From Glossina fuscipes (taxonomy: Eukaryota > Arthropoda > Insecta > Diptera > Glossinidae): a stretch of 64,000 nucleotides of DNA. The notes below the pieces were generated by a model. That model searched no databases, was not told the origin of the DNA, and saw nothing but the letters and a program-made list of their open reading frames with translations. Shown here one piece after another: positions 58,396 to 64,000 of this stretch. The DNA lies in the NCBI RefSeq assembly GCF_014805625.2, contig NW_023998514.1:78304-142303 (forward strand), written 5' to 3'. Positions within the stretch are counted from its first letter, which is position 1, and each line of letters starts with the position of its first letter. The position numbers were made by a program, and so were the translations under genes.

Positions 58396-58735
58396 TATGT
58401 CGTATTTAAACTAGCTTTTATCCTTAAAAAGTCGTTACGTTTCGAAAGTGAATTATTGTCAATTTATTATCGGTTGCCAGGCTTATGCATGTTTGCGATG
58501 GCTTAGGGGTTCATTTGCAATTTGGTCCTGTACCGGTTGTAAGTGTGCTCCTATGCTGATAGTGTACATACTTTTTTTCTTTTTTTTTTTTCTTCTTATT
58601 TGTTTTATTATGCTTATACTCAATTTTATTGTTAATTAATATTAGTTTTGCATTAAGAGCCTATTGAACTCGACTGCTATTTGTTTAGTTGAGTTTCTAG
58701 TATAAGTGGAATAAAAATAAATAAATAATGTAAAT
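58396..58735 (+). mobile_element. 3' UTR and tail of copy K
   Basis: ggttgccaggcttatgcatg, cttaggggttcatttgcaat, a pyrimidine run, tagtataagtggaat and the aaataaataaataa tail match copies C and D. Confidence 0.8.
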
Positions 58736-58744
58736 TTGTACAAA

Positions 58745-59050
58745 AATTAGGAGGACATTATAATGTGATGGAAGGGCGAGTATCAAAATCCCTAGAGAAG
58801 TTGTCAAGTCTTCCATCTTCATGAATTAGATTTGTGGAGCCAATGAATAGCGCAAGCGACTAAAGCTTACTTCTAGATCAGAAGTTTTCGTTTGCATTTA
58901 AGCGTCTTCATTGTACTGCGAATCCTATCTGCTGTATGTTACGAATCGATAGCAATGCATCCTTTTCCCGGGAAAATGGTGTAAGAGAATGAGTTCCAAC
59001 CTCCTGACTTAATGCAAATTTCAAAATCGCACGTTCGCGTATCGCCGAAA
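58745..59050 (-). pseudogene. BEL/Pao pol fragment (integrase N-terminal region)
   Basis: The minus strand reads SLALFIGSTNLIHEDGRLDN followed by RDFDTRPSI, matching the BEL/Pao block SLNPFIDxxGLIRVGGRLxxS...RHPIIL in front of the integrase zinc finger. Upstream, LKFALSQEVGTHSLTPFS fits the preceding helix. Several stops. The flank above 59060 may continue it but was not recognised. Confidence 0.55.
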
Positions 59051-59054
59051 GATG

Positions 59055-60495
59055 CGCAGTATTTTTTGAAATGAATTGTTGTGCTTGCGATTTTCCGACC
59101 GATTATATAAGGGAATCGCTACTAAGACGATGCTTTGTTCGTGCGGAATATTTGCTAGGAACTTTTACTTTTATGGCCTACCAGAAGAATCGGTTCATAG
59201 CAAAGCAGACAATTCTTTCAAAAATCTGAACGTAGAAGTTCCTCCGGGGATACGCTACTTGCATGCGACTTGCGCTATTAGCCACAAAAATGTTGAAGTT
59301 GGACGAGTCGAATACGACCAGTATTGAATTTATATGTTATTTGGCTAGTGAATTGACAACATTGCTTAGAAGTACGGATCAAAGATGTCAATGGTACTCA
59401 ACCGAATATAACTCTCTTACTTTTTTTCTTTTAGTTTTGCTACAAATAAAAATAAGCTCGCGCACAAATTTTGCATAAATGAAACGCGATCCTTTTTGTA
59501 AGATGTACATCTTGGAACCCACTCCTTCAGAAAAAGTTTTTTACACCGAAAATAAACAATTGCCGCTTCTTTCCGGTTTCATTTGTGTAAATTACTAAAG
59601 TTGCAATTTAAACATTCCGAAGAAGTGCTGACTTTAAATAATTGATTCAATCGGAGTTTTCTTATATTGTAAAGCACTTTAAAATGTTCAATACCAGTTT
59701 GGCATTCATATAAAAGCTAGATTTAAGCCCTAGTTAATCCTTATGAATTGTTAAATAAAAAAATAAAAATGTTAAAATTAAAAAACCCCAAAGATCTAAT
59801 TTGTTTTACTCATATGTGCTTGTGGAAACGAAGAACACAAAAAATCTAACATATATGAAGATGGACAAGCATATATAACCGAAAAATGTCTTTGCACGAT
59901 AACATGATGAGCCAACAACAGGAATCCAAGCACAGAGGCCTAGCTGTCTGAAATCAACATTCTCTTTACATGTACAAGGAAGTACCCTTATACGTATGTC
60001 CACGTATATAAGGGCAAAATCCGAAAAAATATTATTTTATATTTTTAATTTTTTTAGTAAATCAATTTTATTTCTAAAGTCAGCTGAGTTAGTCTGGGCA
60101 AGAAATGAATAAATCACTGCACACTACCTTACAAATAGTAGTAAAAAATGGTACTTATAGTACCATTGCACAGACTATTGTAGGTACAAAGCTGGCGTGG
60201 GCTCGACGATGGCATCGCTAAAATGGAACGTAAATTTGCTGGACAATGACAAGAGTTACCGAATTTGCATTTTTTTGCTCTGTGTCATTTTCGTTGGCAA
60301 TTGATAGACAATTTCAATATTTTGCCTTCGTCATAGCATTGTGATGTATTTAAATCTCTAAAACGAAAACAGTTGATAATGTAATGCTTTTGAGAGGCAA
60401 AAAACGTATAAGAACGTAAGCTTTGAAGTAATTGAGCGCAGCAAAGAGCCATCAACATCGTGCTCGTTTATAGCGTTCGCATACGATTTTTGACT
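59055..60495. other. No gene recognised
   Basis: Frames 59076-59327 and 59263-59478 overlap in a somewhat GC-richer block that might be more BEL/Pao sequence or an unrelated exon. A TATATAAGG lies at about 60004. Nothing else was identified. Confidence 0.3.
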
Positions 60496-60499
60496 TGAC

Positions 60500-60924
60500 T
60501 CAATTGAAACTTATAGCTCTGCTTTTCTTTGCAACTTTCATTCCAAAAACCTCCTTGATGCGTTTATGGAAATTAGGAAGTGTATTATTAAATCGTTCTT
60601 TTGACAAATTAATGGTCTTCATATAGTTAGCATTAATAGCCCCCAACGATGACAGATTCGCCAAAGCGGCTTTGTAAACATGGCAAAGTTTCTTCCGTCC
60701 AATTGTTTTTTCTGTTTCGATAATTTTGGTTTGCGCTACGGAGCAAGATGCTGTGTTTTCTTCCAATAAAATACGACGTATGGTTGACTTATTTCTGCGT
60801 TTATTATTGCGCTTAATCGATAAGTGTGCTGTCTATTTCCCCTAAAGCGGATTGTGTTTGAAGAAATCTTCCAGTTAGTTGTTCAAGATATTCAACCTTG
60901 CTGCTGTTTATTAGATTTGCTCAT
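60500..60924 (-). pseudogene. Unidentified basic protein gene, frameshifted, about 140 codons
   Basis: From an ATG at 60924 (MSKSNKQQQ, context aataATGA) the reading passes through two frame changes: KVEYLEQLTGRFLQTQSALG, then RNNKRRNKSTIRRILLEE. It then stays open to 60500 (KKLCHVYKAALANLSSLGAI, LPNFHKRIKEVFGMKVAKK). The pieces join without obvious loss, and the composition is strongly protein-like (helical, basic). It is not flanked by recognised transposon sequence and no intron is evident. I do not recognise the family. The frameshifts may be real or sequencing errors. Confidence 0.45.
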
Positions 60925-60929
60925 TATTG

Positions 60930-62335
60930 TGATTTAAATTGAAAAAAGAAAGATGACGAATATACGTTTAATGTAAACAGCCGATTATTGAAGAAAAAAA
61001 GAAACAAGCAAATTGAAAATTTGTCTTTAGGTATAAGATGATATCAATATATTTTATGATCGAAAATTTACTTAAATTCTTTTCAGATCCGTTCAGGGCA
61101 GAGGTTTTTTGAATTATTGTTTATTGTGCACCCCGAATGTTTAATTTATTCGCAATTTTAAATTACTCTATTTAAAAATAATTAATTTATAATGTATTAA
61201 GAATAATGATATTACGCAAAGAAATAAACGATTGCCAAATTTTCCCTGAGGCATAAGCTCGATGAAATAACAGTTCTTAGAGCCGAAATTTCGTATAGAA
61301 TTTAATTCAAATTTATCTGGTTCAAATAATGTTTGTTTGGCAATTTATTTGCGAGCACAAATATGTATATTATTTGCACTTTTGAATAACCAGACAAATG
61401 AAATTAATTTTCAAAGTACCTTTCGGACAATTTAAACAGCAAAAATCAAGATGGCGGAGATTTGCTTCACATATATGAACGCTTGATATAAACTATCAAA
61501 TGTTAATGCACCAATTAACTTTTTTGAAGTTAACTTTTCACTGCAAACTATCTTAAATTTGTTTGTACAGAATGATTTTTGTTTTGTTGTTTATTGCGTC
61601 GTGTGCGTTATTTGTCTTCTCCACACTTTATAGCAAAGGCGCAAACAAATCTATGGCTAAAGCGTATGGCCATCACAATGTAGCGTTTTGAACTGACTGT
61701 TCGCGAGAGTTTGTTTAATTTGGCTTAAACCACTTGTTTTAGCATGGTTGTTGCAGCGCGAAGCAAAGTTTGTGGTTGTGAGCCTTCGAATGAACGTATA
61801 AACACAACCAATACCGATGGTGTATATTCCACACAATAAAAGTCTATGAACCGAATGTTTATAGAATTTGTTTAAATTTGCTAAAATCCAAATGGTTTTA
61901 TTTTGCACCTTCATGTAATTCATGTGGAAGAAAAAGTTTAAACAAAAAAAAAACCGAATTTTGTCACATCCGGTCACAAAATGTTAGGAAATGCACAAGC
62001 TTTCTGCATTATTTTTTGCAGTTGTAAATAAAACTAGAAACGAAAACGTTGTGTGTTTGTTAATCTTTTCCGATTAATTTTGTTACAACATGATTGCAGT
62101 TTTGTTGACGAACGATGAACGATTGATTATGGTTTATAAATAACTTAAAGTGACGCAAGAGAAAACTAGTGAAAACAATCACCGTATAATGTAACAGAAT
62201 TCTTATTTTTACTATAGAACTTAAAAATTATACCCCGTTTTTATGTTAACTTAATATTAGGGAAATGTGTATTAAAAATTATACTCCTTTGCAAATAAAG
62301 GCTCACTTTTCGAAATAATTGTTGTAGCCAAGAGG
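60930..62335. other. No gene recognised apart from one small ORF candidate
   Basis: AT-rich. The minus-strand frame 61657-61977 has no domain. Confidence 0.3.
61572..61691 (+). CDS. Candidate small secreted or membrane peptide (39 aa)
   Basis: The ATG follows gtttgtacaga. Residues 1-20 (MIFVLLFIASCALFVFSTLY) form a hydrophobic leader, followed by SKGANKSMAKAYGHHNVAF and TGA. It could be a signal-peptide exon or a chance ORF; no donor is evident. Confidence 0.25.
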   Translation: MIFVLLFIASCALFVFSTLYSKGANKSMAKAYGHHNVAF

Positions 62336-62339
62336 TTCA

Positions 62340-62890
62340 AGAATTGTGGGACGTATTCAAAATTCAGCATTAATTTTTACATCAAACTGCTATTATGGAT
62401 CAATTTTCCTCATCAAATATTGAAACTTTTCTGCCCTAAAAAGACAAATATATTCGTAAAAATCCTTGTGTAGATTAGCATCCAAAAACAGGCGTAGGTG
62501 GTCCAAGTTTGGCACAGTTAATTTTTTTCTTATATTACTACTACGGTCTGATTTTCACCATGGCACAATGAAAATTTGACCTTTTTGTTATATGAACTTC
62601 AGTTTTCGTTATATGGGAGTAGCTCAAAAAATTTTTCCCAGCCGGTCCAAAGTTTTTGCACCAATTTAGAATGCCGAAATACTAATACTTACCCACTTTT
62701 GTCGACAAATTTTGAAAATTGCAATTTTTTCCATATAACAACTTTTTAGGTTCTTGTGTCGAAATATGTCAATGTACCAAATTTTATCAAAATATCTCAA
62801 AAATTGCAATCTGTAGCTTGGATGTAAATTTTCATGGACAGACAGAAAGACGAGGAATCATTTTGTGAATCGACGGTTATAATAAAAGGC
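62340..62890 (+). repeat. Dispersed repeat R1, copy 3 (longest)
   Basis: It includes catcaaactgctattatgga, gtccaagtttggcacagtta, cccagccggtccaaagtttt, caaaatatctcaaaaattgc and catggacagacagaaagacg followed by gtgaatcgacggttataata. It aligns with 55370-55990 along most of its length. No ORF. Confidence 0.65.
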
Positions 62891-62894
62891 GTGT

Positions 62895-64000
62895 TTATCT
62901 TAATCATGCGAATTTCTTCAGCATGTAATGTAGGGTGTCAAAATTGTATATGGTTAATATATAATGTTTTCGCACAACACTAGATGAAAGCTTAACGCTT
63001 TCACGTGAGCGTGTTTGCATGGGCAAATATAACGATTCAATACTTAGTAACAGAGACCTCCAAATTTACTTAGCTTATTTCTAAAATGCTTTTAAATCTC
63101 TAAATTACGCGTTTACTTCTTTACTCTTCGTTTGCGCTATTAAATTTTCGTTGAGAACTTAGTTAGTCCGGACCTTGAGTTGCCTCGATACCACAATTTT
63201 TTCAAAACAAGGAGCCACTATATAACTCAGTTTTGGTCTTCGACTTGCGCTGGATAGTTTTAATTTTCTATTTTCTTGACGAATTTGTAACCAACGCAAT
63301 CATGTCAGTTACCTTATCGATGGATTACATCGAAGTCAAACTTTGTTTCTCGAAACTGTTTTATATATAGTCTAGCGGTTCTTGACTTCGTTTCTGTTAC
63401 AGTTTAACCTCTGCAAAAGCTGCACAATCCCTTACCAACCAAAAACATTCCAAACGATAAGATTTCGAAATTACAAATAATATTTTTGTGGGATGGGAGA
63501 TCTGGTCAAGACATCTTAATACATCTTCAACAAGACCTACATATAAAAAGAATAATAATAATAGGAATAGTAATACTACTACTAATAATAATAATACAAA
63601 TAAAATAGATAACAAATGTAGAATTAACAATGTGCTGCAGAATAAAGGTAAGCATAGATGTTGATGATCCAGGTGCATGAAAACTTTTAGGTCGCGATGG
63701 GGTTTGCGAATAAAATAATAATAATAATGACATTTTTGTTACAGTCTATATAGAATTCGTAGTCCAAATGCATAAATAATGTAAAAATTTTTCTTTAGGG
63801 AAAACCAAGCCAACTGCAAATAAAGAATAGTTCTCTATAAATTCTATAACGTTTTGTAGAACGTGACAACCTAGTTATGCTTATTATTGTTTGTTATTTT
63901 CCTTATTTCTTAGTTTTTTACCCAACGGGATATTTGCAAAATTGTGTGTTGCAAATCTTCTTTCAACATTGCGAGAAATATGGTCAATATGTTTGCAAAA
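62895..64000. other. No gene recognised
   Basis: It contains AAT/ATA-type microsatellite sequence at 63550-63610 and 63712-63728. The Leu-rich minus-strand frames 63397-63733 are translations of that repeat. Confidence 0.4.

Noticed and set aside
57738..58506. Long frames spanning the gap (223 and 187 codons)
   Set aside because: Most of their length is N; only the first 86 codons are real sequence.
63397..63733. Leu-rich minus-strand frames as receptor-like proteins
   Set aside because: They translate an AAT-type microsatellite; the Leu/Ile runs are repeat artefacts.

Overview
The window looks like a repeat-rich, AT-rich stretch of an insect nuclear genome, most likely a higher fly. The reasons are short introns with GT-AG signals, several mariner lineages, copia, gypsy and BEL pieces, and many decayed copies of a CR1-like non-LTR retrotransposon. 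A tephritid is possible but is only a guess. A run of 400 N (57996-58395) shows it is a draft scaffold. I find no intact multi-exon host gene, rRNA, tRNA or CRISPR array.

Transposons dominate. One CR1-like family has a PHD-finger ORF1, an endonuclease plus reverse-transcriptase ORF2, and a conserved 3' UTR ending in an AAATAA-rich tail. About ten copies or fragments lie at 1-2122 (-), 4340-4575 (+), 15890-17265 (+), 29559-33135 (+), 39200-39730 (-), 42754-43790 (+), 44264-45582 (-), 46390-47530 (-), 47537-48410 (+), 54640-55199 (-) and 57738-58735 (+). The first runs off the left edge with an apparently open ORF2. Other elements are a nearly full-length mariner with TA target duplications (40335-41566), an internally deleted mariner of another type (12005-12705), smaller mariner pieces, a copia pol split by a 1665-bp solo LTR (26480-29405, LTR 27023-28687), and gypsy, BEL/Pao, Jockey and I/R1-type fragments.

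Host-gene material is concentrated in 18.1-23.8 kb. I recognise broken, intron-containing copies of EIF1AD (19236-19660, +), RLP24/RpL24-like (23107-23796, -) and a GMC-family oxidoreductase (22390-22980, -), with several unassigned exon-like ORFs between them. A separate 58-nt exon at 4913-4970 carries a PVDLS (CtBP-binding) motif in a context like the KLF3/8/12 family, so a host gene with large TE-filled introns may cross the left part of the window. An unidentified frameshifted gene lies at 60500-60924 (-).

The parts do not form one pathway. The picture is of layered insertions, partly nested and partly head-to-head, on old gene fragments, as expected in heterochromatin, very large introns or a sex chromosome. 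The best leads are the nested solo LTR, the cluster of host-gene fragments with its flanking short repeats, and the KLF-like exon. I see no clear evidence of a new functional system.
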